A stretch of DNA of 12,477 nucleotides from CAYOLL01 sp964404765 [NCBI: uncultured Gemmatimonadota bacterium]. Its GTDB lineage: Bacteria; 4572-55. A model generated the notes under the pieces. It saw nothing but the letters and a program-made list of their open reading frames with translations, had not been told where the DNA came from and did not search any database. The position numbers and the translations under genes are program-made. The DNA lies in contig CAYOLL010000173.1 in assembly GCA_964404765.1 (NCBI GenBank), positions 1 through 12,477 on the forward strand, read 5' to 3'. This document shows, one piece after another, positions 5,610 to 12,477 of the stretch; within the stretch, counting starts at the first letter, position 1, and every line of letters starts with the position of its first letter.

Positions 5610-8600
5610 ATGAGTAGATTGATCTTGTTGATCACCATCCTGTGCGCGCTGGGCGGACTGACGCCGGTTTTTCCTGACGTTTTACCTTTTACACCTTCTT
5701 GGACCGCAGAAAGTAGTCAGGAAGATTCTTGGTTTGGCGGATGTGTTAGTAGCGCCGGTGATATCAACGGGGACGGGTATGATGATATCATTATTGGTGC
5801 GTCTGAGTTTGACAACAAAGGACGTGTGTTTGTGTATTACGGTTCGGCTAATGGCCTTAGTGCTACTCCAGCGTGGACGGCCAATGGAGATAGTCTAAAC
5901 GGTGGTTTTGGCTTCAAAGTTGATATGGCCGGAGATGTAAATAGGGATGGTTATGGTGATATTTTAATATCAGGATTTTACAAATTCTATTGCTATTATG
6001 GATCAGCAAATGGATTGTCCGTTATCGCCGATTGGCAACTTGAAAAAAGTAGACCCAGGACCAATGGTTTTCCTTGTAATTTTGATGGTATTCACCAAGC
6101 AGGAGATATAAATGGAGATGGATATAGTGATGTTATCGGTCCAATGGATGACGGCATTTATGCATACTACGGGTCTTCATCTGGGTTGTCACCTGTTGCG
6201 AACTGGGTTATTTTGAGGAGATTTACTAACGAAGGTGCATATGATTGCTACAGTCCTGTAATTACAGCTGGCGATGTAAATGGTGATGGGTATGCTGATG
6301 TGGTAGCCCGATTCAGAAACGATTGGAGTTCTGGTAATTCAATAGCAAAAATCATTGCATATTATGGATCCATAAACGGATTATCACTTGTTCCTGATTG
6401 GACGAGTGCCAGCGAAGACTGGAAGCATAACTATAATTATAGGACCGGATTGGTACTTGCAACTGCAGGTGATGTCAACGGAGATGGATATAGTGACATA
6501 CTAATTAATGAGGATGGCTATAGAGCCTTTGCACATTATGGGTCATCAATAGGTGTATCCACCATATCAAATTGGATAGGGATGCCTCAGCAGTCTCCTA
6601 ATTCTGGTGAGTACGCCAATGATCTCAGTAGCTTGGGAGACATCAACGGTGACGGATATGACGATGTTATTGTGGGTGCTTATGGTGATGACAGCTATCA
6701 AGCAGGCTCAGGAAAAGTATATATCTATTTAGGCACCGTATCCGGCCTATCGTTAGCTGCTAATTGGACAAATGTAGGACATACTTATTTTGGGTATTAT
6801 GGATATAGTGTTGACGGCGCAGGGGACGTCAATGGGGACGGGTATGATGATGTTATTATTGGCGCGCCTTATGGAGTCTTACCTAATGGACACTACAAGC
6901 CTGGGGCGGCTTTTGTCTTTTATGGGCAGTATTATGTTTTGCCATGCACATCGCCTGTTGCGATTGATGATGCAGCCACAACTCTAACAGGTAATGATAT
7001 CGCTATTAATCTGCTTCGCAACGACACCAACGCCGTTCAAATTACCAACATTATTGTGCCACCCGTGCATGGAAATGTGAGCATTGATTCTGATTCGACG
7101 ATCTTTTATTCACCGAATACAAGCTATCATGGGCTTGATAGCTTGTATTATGCTGTCATAAACGCAGCCGGTTGTGCCTATGACACCGCCAAAGCGGTAG
7201 TTTCTGTAGTTAGCATTGCGCCTATTGCCCATTACAGCTTTGATAACTGCGCTGATTTGGGACATGATGATAGTGGTAATAACCATCAAGGTCCGTTAAG
7301 CAATTCCGTGCAATGCACTGCCGGAGTTGCCAACACCGCCGCTCAATTTGGCGGTTATTTTGATCCGGATTATATAGGCCCTATTCCTCTTCCTACACCG
7401 GGGATATTCAGCATTAACCTTTGGTTTCGAATTGAAAAAGATACGATAATGGACTGGTATGGAAATGCGGCTTTGCAACAAGGCATGCATGTTTTGGTGG
7501 CCAAACCCGACGACCCGACCGGTTTAAATATTGGAATTGCGCGTTACAGTTCTGGTGGGAACTGGTATCTTACCGCGACAAATGGCCGATCAGGTGGAAA
7601 TGGAGCCAGGCAAAATCTAATCAACACAAGTGCGCCGGTTGCAAAAAACGCTTGGCATATGATGACCTTTACACATGGCGAAGGACGGGCTCGTTTATAC
7701 CTTAATGGAAATTTGTATGCGGAAATGGATTCTTCCACCTACGATTTAAACCCAACGACATTTGTGGCGAATCTCGCCATCGGGGGTGAAAAGCTAATTC
7801 AAAATGGGATTCGACATTGGTATCCATTAGGCGGTGTCATGGACGAGATTAATGTATATGAACGCGTTTTGAGCTCGGTTGAAATTAGTGAGTTAAACCG
7901 TTCTGTGCGGCGGCCAATCGCCGCCAACGACAGCAAAACTACGCAGGAAGATGCGCCGCTAACCTTCCCGACCACTGATCTCCTGGCCAATGACACCGAC
8001 ATAGACAGCCCGGTGCTCAGCATTACAAACACATTCAACGCCATAAACGGCACGATGAATCTGAGCGCGGGCATTATCACCTTCTCGCCTGCTGCCAACT
8101 TTTCCGGTACCGCCGGATTTGATTATATCGTCAGCGATGCGGCGTTGGCCGATACGGGTCATGTCACAATAATCATCACGCTAGTCAACGACGCGCCCAT
8201 CGCCGTCAATGACAACAAAACCACGCCAGAAGATACACCGCTTATTTTTCAGGCCGCCGATTTGAGTGCCAACGATAGCGATGTGGACAGTCCGGCGCTC
8301 AGCATCGCCGCAGTCTTGAATCCAACAAATGGCGCGGTGAATCTGTCGTCCGGAAGTATAACCTTTATGCCTGTCGCCAATTTTTCTGGCCCGGCTGGAT
8401 TTGATTACATCGTCAGCGACGGCACATTGTCCGATACCGGGCATGTGACGGTGACGGTCACGCCGATTAACGACCCATCTGTGGACATAGCCCTAAGCGT
8501 CACGAGCATAGCCGAAAACCGTTCCAGCGGCGCGGGCATAGGCAAGTTGAGCACGACCGACCCGGACGCGGGGAATACCTTTATTTACAGTTTAGTCACG

Positions 8601-11600
8601 GGCACGGGCGGCACGGACAATGCCTCATTTACAATTATCGGAGACAGCCTGAAAACCGCGGCGGCGTTCAACTTTGAAGTCACGAGTTCCTACAGTGTGC
8701 GCATCCGCACGACCGACAACGGCGGCCTGACTTACGAAGAAGCCTTTACTATCAGCGTCACCAATGTCAACGAAAACCCGACCGACATCGCTCTGAGCGT
8801 GGCAACTATCGCCGAAAACCGTGCCAGCGGCGCGGGCATAGGCAAACTCACTTCCACCGACCCGGACGCGGGCAATACCTTTACTTACAGTTTAGTCACG
8901 GGCACGGGCAGCACGGACAATACCTCATTTACAATTGTCGGGGACAGCCTCAAAACGGCGGCGGCGTTCAATTTTGAAGTCAAGAGTTCCTACAGCGTGC
9001 GCATTCGCACGACCGACAACGGCGGCCTGACTTACGAAGAAGCCTTTACCATCAGTGTCACCAATGTCAACGAAAACCCGACCGACATCGCTCTGAGCGT
9101 GGCAACTATCGCCGAAAACCGTGCCAGCGGCGCGGGCATAGGCAAACTCACTTCCACCGACCCGGACGCGGGCAATACCTTTACTTACAGTTTAGTCACG
9201 GGCACGGGCAGCACGGACAATACCTCATTTACAATTGTCGGGGACAGCCTCAAAACGGCGGCGGCGTTCAACTTTGAAGTCACGAGTTCCTACAGCGTGC
9301 GCATCCGCACGACCGACAATGGCGGCCTGACATACGAAGAAGCCTTTACCGTCAGCGTCACCAATGTCAACGAAAGCCCGACCGACATCGCTCTGAGCGT
9401 GGCAAGTATCGCTGAAAATCAGATGGTTGGAACAAGCATTGGCGTATTGAACACAACCGATGAGGATGCCGGCGATACCCATGCCTACTCGCTGGCGGCG
9501 GGCTCCGGCGCAACCGACAATTCTGCTTTCAGTCTTACAGGCAACAATCTGAAAACTGCTGTAGTTTTTGATTTTGAAAGTAAGAATAGCTATAGTATTC
9601 GCGTTCGTACGACCGACGCCGGCGGTCTCGGTTACGAAGAAATATTTGCAATCGCCGTCACCAATGTCAATGAAGCGCCAATAATTGTCACCGTCCCCAA
9701 CCAAACCGCCGCCGAAGGTCAATCTTTCAATCCAATCAGCCTGGACAGTTACGTTTCCGACGCGGATCATACCGACAATCAAATCATTTGGACGTATCGG
9801 GGTAATACGGTTTTAAGTGTCGGCATAACCAATCGCATCGCCACCATCACCCCGCCCAACGCGGATTGGAACGGGACGGAGACGATTTGGTTTAAGGCGA
9901 CCGATCCGGGCGGTTTGTCGGACAGCGCCGCGGTCACGTTTACGGTCACGCCGGTCAACGACGCGCCGATTGCCGTCAATGACAACAAAACCACATTGGA
10001 AGACTTGCCACTGACCTTCCCGGCCACTGATCTCGTCGTCAATGACAGCGACATCGACGGTCCGGCGCTCAGCGTCATCAGCGTATCCAATGCCGTGAAT
10101 GGCGCGGTCAGTCTGAACGCGGGCATCATCAGCTTTGCGCCAAATACCAACTTTTTCGGCCCGGCCGGATTTGACTATACCGTCAGCGACGGCGCATTGA
10201 CCGCAAACGGGCAGGTAACGGTGACGGTCACGCCGGTCAACGACGCGCCGGCAGCCGCTGCGCAGAGCGTCACGACCAACGAAGATACGCCCAAAGCCAT
10301 CACCCTGACCGCGACGGATGTAGATAATGCCACACTGACCTATACGCTTACCACCAGCCCGGCCAACGGCCAGTTATCCGGCGCAGCGCCAAATGTGACT
10401 TATACGCCCAACGCCAATTTCAACGGCCCGGACAGCTTTAGCTTTACGGCCAATGACGGCGCTGTGACCGCAAACGGACAGGTAACGATCACCGTCACGC
10501 CGGTCAACGACGCGCCGATAGCCGTCAATGACAGCAAAACTACGTTGGAGGATACGCCGCTAATCTTCCCGGTCGCGGATCTCCTGGCCAATGACACCGA
10601 CATCGACGGTCCGGCGCTCAGCGTCATCAGCGTATCCAATGCCGTGAATGGCGCGGTAAGTCTGAACGCGGGCATCATCAACTTTACGCCGCTGGCCGAC
10701 TTTTTTGGCGCTGCCGGTTTTGATTATGTCGTCAGTGACGGCGTTGCTACCGCTGTCGGGCATGTGACGGTAACGGTCACGCCCGGCCCCACCCCGGCGG
10801 AGTTGGACTCTTTAGCCTTGGTAGCGCTATACAACAGCACGGGCGGCCCCAACTGGACCCGCAAGGACAATTGGCTTGTGCCGGGCCAGCCTGTTTCCTC
10901 GTGGTATGGCATTACCGTAACTGACGGGCAGGTAATAGTAATCGATCTTCGCAATAATAACTTAATAGGAACGATCCCAAATCTGGATAATTTGACCAAT
11001 TTGCAAGATATGTATCTATTTGAAAACCAATTGAGTGGCTCGATCCCCAAATTCAATCAGCCTAATTTGCGTACCCTTTGGCTTTATGACAATCGACTAA
11101 GCGGTTCGATCCCCAAATTCAATCAGCCAAATTTATTATCGCTCTATCTATATTCCAACCAATTGAGCGATTCTATCCCCAACTTTAACTTGCCCAATTT
11201 ACAAGGCCTCATTCTAACTTCCAATCAATTAAGCGGTTCGATTCCCAACTTCAACCTACCTAATTTGCAACTCCTTGGTTTGAATCACAACCAGTTGAGC
11301 GGTTCGATTCCCAACTTCAACCTGCCCAGTTTGCGGCGGCTTGTGCTGAACTTCAACCTACTGAGCGGTTCAATCCCCAACTTCAATCTGCCCAATCTGC
11401 AAGCTCTCTATCTAGATCACAGTTCCTTGAGCGGTTCCATCCCTAACTTCAATCTCCCCAATTTGCAAGAGCTCTGGCTCGATCATAGTTCGTTGAGCGG
11501 ATCAATTCCAAATTTTAACCTACCAAATTTGATTTATTTAAATTTGTGTAACAATCAACTAAGCGGATCGATCCCCAATTTCAACCTGCCTGACTTACAA

Positions 11601-12477
11601 TCGCTTTTTTTATGCGATAATCAATTGACCGGGTTCATTCCCGATTTCAATCTGCCCAATTTGCAACAACTTTTGTTATATGCCAACCAACTGAGCGGCA
11701 CAATCCCCGCCTTCAATTTGCCCAATTTGCAAGAGCTTTGGCTGCAAAGCAACCAACTCAGCGGGATAAATCCAAACTTCAGTACGCCGGATTTGCGGCG
11801 CGTTAATCTGTCCTATAATCAATTAGCCGCAGACGATTGCCCGGCCATTGATCAGTTGCGCGGTCTGGTCAAGGAAACATTCACCCACAGTCCGCAATCC
11901 ACCAGCTTTGACTTTGACCGTGATTGTCCGGTTGTGCTCAACTTCCACCCCATTCAAGCCGCGGTCATGGAAGGCGCGACCGTCGGCATCAAAGTCACTT
12001 GCTCGCGTCCGATAACCGGTTCGGCGCAAGTCGCTCTCACGACCGGCGCGGCGGCGGACTTTGACCCGGCCTATATCACTCAAACGCTGTCATTTACGCA
12101 AACCGATACGGCCACGCTGCGCCTGCGCCTATCGGATAACAACGCGGCAGAAGGCCCGCGCAGCCTGACTTTCGGCCTGCAAAACCCTTCCACAAGCTCA
12201 GGACAGGCCGCCATCGGCGACAGCGCCGTCTTTCACCTGACGATCCTGGACAACGATACCAACTACCTGGCTTTTACCGATAGCGCCGGTCAAATCATCT
12301 TTCTGGCCCACAACGATTCCGGCCGGGCCGTTTTTCAGACCATTGCCGTGCCGGATGGCGGCAATTCCAGCCCGGACTGGTTTGTAGAGCCGCGCACGGG
12401 CATCATCAGCCTGATTTATGTTCATCAAGGCGCGGATGCGGATATTTACCGGGTGCGCTCCACCGACGGCGGGCGGA
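5610..12477 (+). CDS. Giant multidomain exported repeat protein (FG-GAP, LamG, cadherin/tandem-95, LRR, Calx-beta), 3' end missing
   Basis: The frame from ATG 5610 is open to the right edge (2289 codons, no stop found when read through). AAGGAG (5598-5603) lies 6 bases before the start. Residues 1-22 form a signal-peptide-like segment ('RLILLITILCALGGL'); there is no lipobox. Domains in order: seven FG-GAP calcium motifs (about 50-446), tandem-95 repeat (448-533), LamG/concanavalin-like domain (537-765), two tandem-95 repeats (769-952), four cadherin-like repeats of 100 residues (954-1353), an Ig-like repeat (1356-1449), three tandem-95 repeats (1452-1725), an LRR N-cap 'NSTGGPNWTRKDNW' (about 1731-1774), thirteen LRRs (1775-2074), a Calx-beta-like domain (2109-2218) and the start of a PD40/propeller-like region. 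Many Asp-rich motifs predict calcium-stabilised folding outside the cell. The role is probably adhesion or surface display, which is inference. The C-terminal anchor or sorting signal is outside the window. Confidence 0.92.
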   Translation, partial: MSRLILLITILCALGGLTPVFPDVLPFTPSWTAESSQEDSWFGGCVSSAGDINGDGYDDIIIGASEFDNKGRVFVYYGSANGLSATPAWTANGDSLNGGFGFKVDMAGDVNRDGYGDILISGFYKFYCYYGSANGLSVIADWQLEKSRPRTNGFPCNFDGIHQAGDINGDGYSDVIGPMDDGIYAYYGSSSGLSPVANWVILRRFTNEGAYDCYSPVITAGDVNGDGYADVVARFRNDWSSGNSIAKIIAYYGSINGLSLVPDWTSASEDWKHNYNYRTGLVLATAGDVNGDGYSDILINEDGYRAFAHYGSSIGVSTISNWIGMPQQSPNSGEYANDLSSLGDINGDGYDDVIVGAYGDDSYQAGSGKVYIYLGTVSGLSLAANWTNVGHTYFGYYGYSVDGAGDVNGDGYDDVIIGAPYGVLPNGHYKPGAAFVFYGQYYVLPCTSPVAIDDAATTLTGNDIAINLLRNDTNAVQITNIIVPPVHGNVSIDSDSTIFYSPNTSYHGLDSLYYAVINAAGCAYDTAKAVVSVVSIAPIAHYSFDNCADLGHDDSGNNHQGPLSNSVQCTAGVANTAAQFGGYFDPDYIGPIPLPTPGIFSINLWFRIEKDTIMDWYGNAALQQGMHVLVAKPDDPTGLNIGIARYSSGGNWYLTATNGRSGGNGARQNLINTSAPVAKNAWHMMTFTHGEGRARLYLNGNLYAEMDSSTYDLNPTTFVANLAIGGEKLIQNGIRHWYPLGGVMDEINVYERVLSSVEISELNRSVRRPIAANDSKTTQEDAPLTFPTTDLLANDTDIDSPVLSITNTFNAINGTMNLSAGIITFSPAANFSGTAGFDYIVSDAALADTGHVTIIITLVNDAPIAVNDNKTTPEDTPLIFQAADLSANDSDVDSPALSIAAVLNPTNGAVNLSSGSITFMPVANFSGPAGFDYIVSDGTLSDTGHVTVTVTPINDPSVDIALSVTSIAENRSSGAGIGKLSTTDPDAGNTFIYSLVTGTGGTDNASFTIIGDSLKTAAAFNFEVTSSYSVRIRTTDNGGLTYEEAFTISVTNVNENPTDIALSVATIAENRASGAGIGKLTSTDPDAGNTFTYSLVTGTGSTDNTSFTIVGDSLKTAAAFNFEVKSSYSVRIRTTDNGGLTYEEAFTISVTNVNENPTDIALSVATIAENRASGAGIGKLTSTDPDAGNTFTYSLVTGTGSTDNTSFTIVGDSLKTAAAFNFEVTSSYSVRIRTTDNGGLTYEEAFTVSVTNVNESPTDIALSVASIAENQMVGTSIGVLNTTDEDAGDTHAYSLAAGSGATDNSAFSLTGNNLKTAVVFDFESKNSYSIRVRTTDAGGLGYEEIFAIAVTNVNEAPIIVTVPNQTAAEGQSFNPISLDSYVSDADHTDNQIIWTYRGNTVLSVGITNRIATITPPNADWNGTETIWFKATDPGGLSDSAAVTFTVTPVNDAPIAVNDNKTTLEDLPLTFPATDLVVNDSDIDGPALSVISVSNAVNGAVSLNAGIISFAPNTNFFGPAGFDYTVSDGALTANGQVTVTVTPVNDAPAAAAQSVTTNEDTPKAITLTATDVDNATLTYTLTTSPANGQLSGAAPNVTYTPNANFNGPDSFSFTANDGAVTANGQVTITVTPVNDAPIAVNDSKTTLEDTPLIFPVADLLANDTDIDGPALSVISVSNAVNGAVSLNAGIINFTPLADFFGAAGFDYVVSDGVATAVGHVTVTVTPGPTPAELDSLALVALYNSTGGPNWTRKDNWLVPGQPVSSWYGITVTDGQVIVIDLRNNNLIGTIPNLDNLTNLQDMYLFENQLSGSIPKFNQPNLRTLWLYDNRLSGSIPKFNQPNLLSLYLYSNQLSDSIPNFNLPNLQGLILTSNQLSGSIPNFNLPNLQLLGLNHNQLSGSIPNFNLPSLRRLVLNFNLLSGSIPNFNLPNLQALYLDHSSLSGSIPNFNLPNLQELWLDHSSLSGSIPNFNLPNLIYLNLCNNQLSGSIPNFNLPDLQSLFLCDNQLTGFIPDFNLPNLQQLLLYANQLSGTIPAFNLPNLQELWLQSNQLSGINPNFSTPDLRRVNLSYNQLAADDCPAIDQLRGLVKETFTHSPQSTSFDFDRDCPVVLNFHPIQAAVMEGATVGIKVTCSRPITGSAQVALTTGAAADFDPAYITQTLSFTQTDTATLRLRLSDNNAAEGPRSLTFGLQNPSTSSGQAAIGDSAVFHLTILDNDTNYLAFTDSAGQIIFLAHNDSGRAVFQTIAVPDGGNSSPDWFVEPRTGIISLIYVHQGADADIYRVRSTDGGR
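5757..6851 (+). repeat. Seven FG-GAP / integrin-alpha-type calcium motifs
   Basis: The motif GD(I/V)NxDGYxD occurs seven times (starting near 5757, 5931, 6102, 6270, 6471, 6639 and 6822). Each is followed about 20 residues later by an aromatic '(Y/H)YG' or 'YLG' strand and often by a Gly-Leu/Val-Ser and 'xW' segment. DxNxDGxxD is the calcium loop of FG-GAP blades. Seven copies is the number needed for a closed seven-bladed propeller, so this looks like one complete domain. The second motif has Arg for Gly (GDVNRDGYGD) but keeps the calcium-binding residues. Confidence 0.88.
7218..7905 (+). other. LamG-like (concanavalin-fold) domain within the giant protein
   Basis: The segment opens with 'APIAHYSFDNCADLGHDDSG', the usual start of LamG_3-type domains ('lxayyxFdg...DxSGnghxG'). 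It continues with 'AAQFGGYF', 'FSINLWFRIEK', 'AWHMMTFTHGEGRARLYLNG' and 'MDEINVYERVLSSVEISEL'. These are the characteristic strands of that beta-jellyroll, which often binds carbohydrate or protein ligands. The length, about 229 residues, is within the normal range. Confidence 0.85.
8469..9669 (+). repeat. Four tandem 300-bp units encoding cadherin-like repeats
   Basis: The units begin near 8469, 8769, 9069 and 9369, each exactly 300 bases (100 codons), and encode 'DIALSVxxIAEN...TDPDAGNTFxYSL...F.FE...YSVRIRTTDNGGLTYEEAFTxSVTNVNE', the bacterial cadherin-like pattern with calcium-binding DPDAG, TDNGG and NVNE motifs. Units 2 and 3 are almost the same: 8757-8971 and 9057-9271 are identical over 215 bases. 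Unit 1 differs moderately and unit 4 strongly. This is a recent in-frame duplication or gene conversion inside the gene. Confidence 0.93.
9963..10785 (+). repeat. Tandem-95 (cadherin-like) repeats with a near-copy 549 bases apart
   Basis: Three repeats begin with 'NDAP(I/A)A' and contain 'EDxPLxF', 'NGAVSLNAG', 'FTPxxxFxGxxxFxYxVSDG' and 'VTVTVTPVNDAP'. The first and third share a 60-base perfect match (10049-10108 and 10598-10657) and high similarity around it, with a middle repeat of another subtype (10248-10506) between them. Related copies occur at 6951-7209, 7914-8178 and 8199-8466. An ABA order like this suggests duplication of a two-repeat block. Confidence 0.85.
10932..11829 (+). repeat. 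Thirteen leucine-rich repeats, mostly 66-bp units
   Basis: The encoded unit is 22 residues: 'NQLSGSIPNFNLPNLQxLxL' plus two variable residues, the LxxLxLxxNxLSGxIP plan familiar from plant receptor LRRs. Thirteen units carry the xIP (or INP) core, followed by a closing 'VNLSYNQLA'. A cap segment with 'LVALYNSTGGPNW' and 'WYGITVTDGQVIVIDL' precedes them. The protein core is almost invariant while codons differ from unit to unit (for example TTC AAC CTG, TTT AAC TTG, TTC AAT CTC), unlike the 300-bp cadherin units. Confidence 0.93.
11934..12261 (+). other. Calx-beta-like domain within the giant protein
   Basis: The segment contains 'MEGATVGIKVTCSRPITGSA', 'VALTTGAAADFDPAYI', 'LSFTQTDTATLRLRLSDNNA' and 'FHLTILDND'. 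This follows the Calx-beta pattern (ExG....V.rs....v.v.y.t.dgTA.aG.DY....l.F..g...k...v.i.dD...E....f...L). It ends at the typical 'ILDND'. The fold binds calcium in sodium-calcium exchangers and is common in bacterial surface proteins. Confidence 0.75.

Noticed and set aside
5632-5650. Cys12 of the giant protein as a lipoprotein site
   Set aside because: The residues before it are T-I-L-C, lacking the small residue required at -1, and the cysteine lies in the middle of the hydrophobic stretch.
9225-10763. Several minus-strand open frames opposite the cadherin and tandem-95 repeats
   Set aside because: They repeat among themselves because the sense repeats do (for example similar frames opposite 9963-10230 and 10512-10785); these are shadows of the repeat protein.
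8469-11829. Regularly spaced repeats as a possible CRISPR array
   Set aside because: The 300-bp and 66-bp periods are whole codons within one open frame and encode known protein repeats; no short palindromic repeat with unique spacers is present.

Overview
The window reads as bacterial accessory DNA. Genes have strong Shine-Dalgarno sites (AAGGAG/GGAGG types), there is an intrinsic terminator hairpin, and a very large repeat-rich secreted protein lies beside a sigma factor / CHAT protease operon. Such modules are common in little-cultured environmental bacteria (for example FCB-group lineages of the Calditrichota/KSB1 kind). That placement is inference, because no rRNA or housekeeping marker is present.

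Layout. At 1-193 (minus) is the 5' end of a small conserved-type protein, with its own RBS and a plausible promoter. A divergent intergenic region (194-601) holds a near-perfect terminator-like hairpin and a 7-bp inverted repeat. A tight plus-strand operon follows at 602-4623: a divergent ECF-like sigma factor, a cysteine-free protein with an anti-sigma-like N-terminus and a beta-sandwich-like C-terminus, and a TPR-CHAT cysteine protease with His658 and Cys698. A vapBC-type toxin-antitoxin pair (4675-5444, minus) sits convergent to the CHAT gene. From 5610 to the right edge runs one uninterrupted frame of 2289 codons that is still open at the end. It encodes a giant exported protein with a seven-motif FG-GAP propeller, a LamG-like domain, tandem-95 and cadherin-like repeats (including almost identical 300-bp units), 13 leucine-rich repeats, a Calx-beta-like domain and the start of a second propeller-like region.

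How the genes may work together. The sigma, anti-sigma-like and TPR-CHAT trio suggests a protease-controlled transcription switch: the TPR domain senses something, the CHAT domain cuts, and the sigma factor is released. It recalls the Csx29-Csx30-sigma arrangement of type III-E CRISPR systems, but there is no CRISPR array or effector nuclease here. The giant surface protein may be a neighbour or target of that switch, although the vapBC pair separates them and the link is not shown by the sequence. The three-gene cassette is the best candidate for an under-described system in this window.
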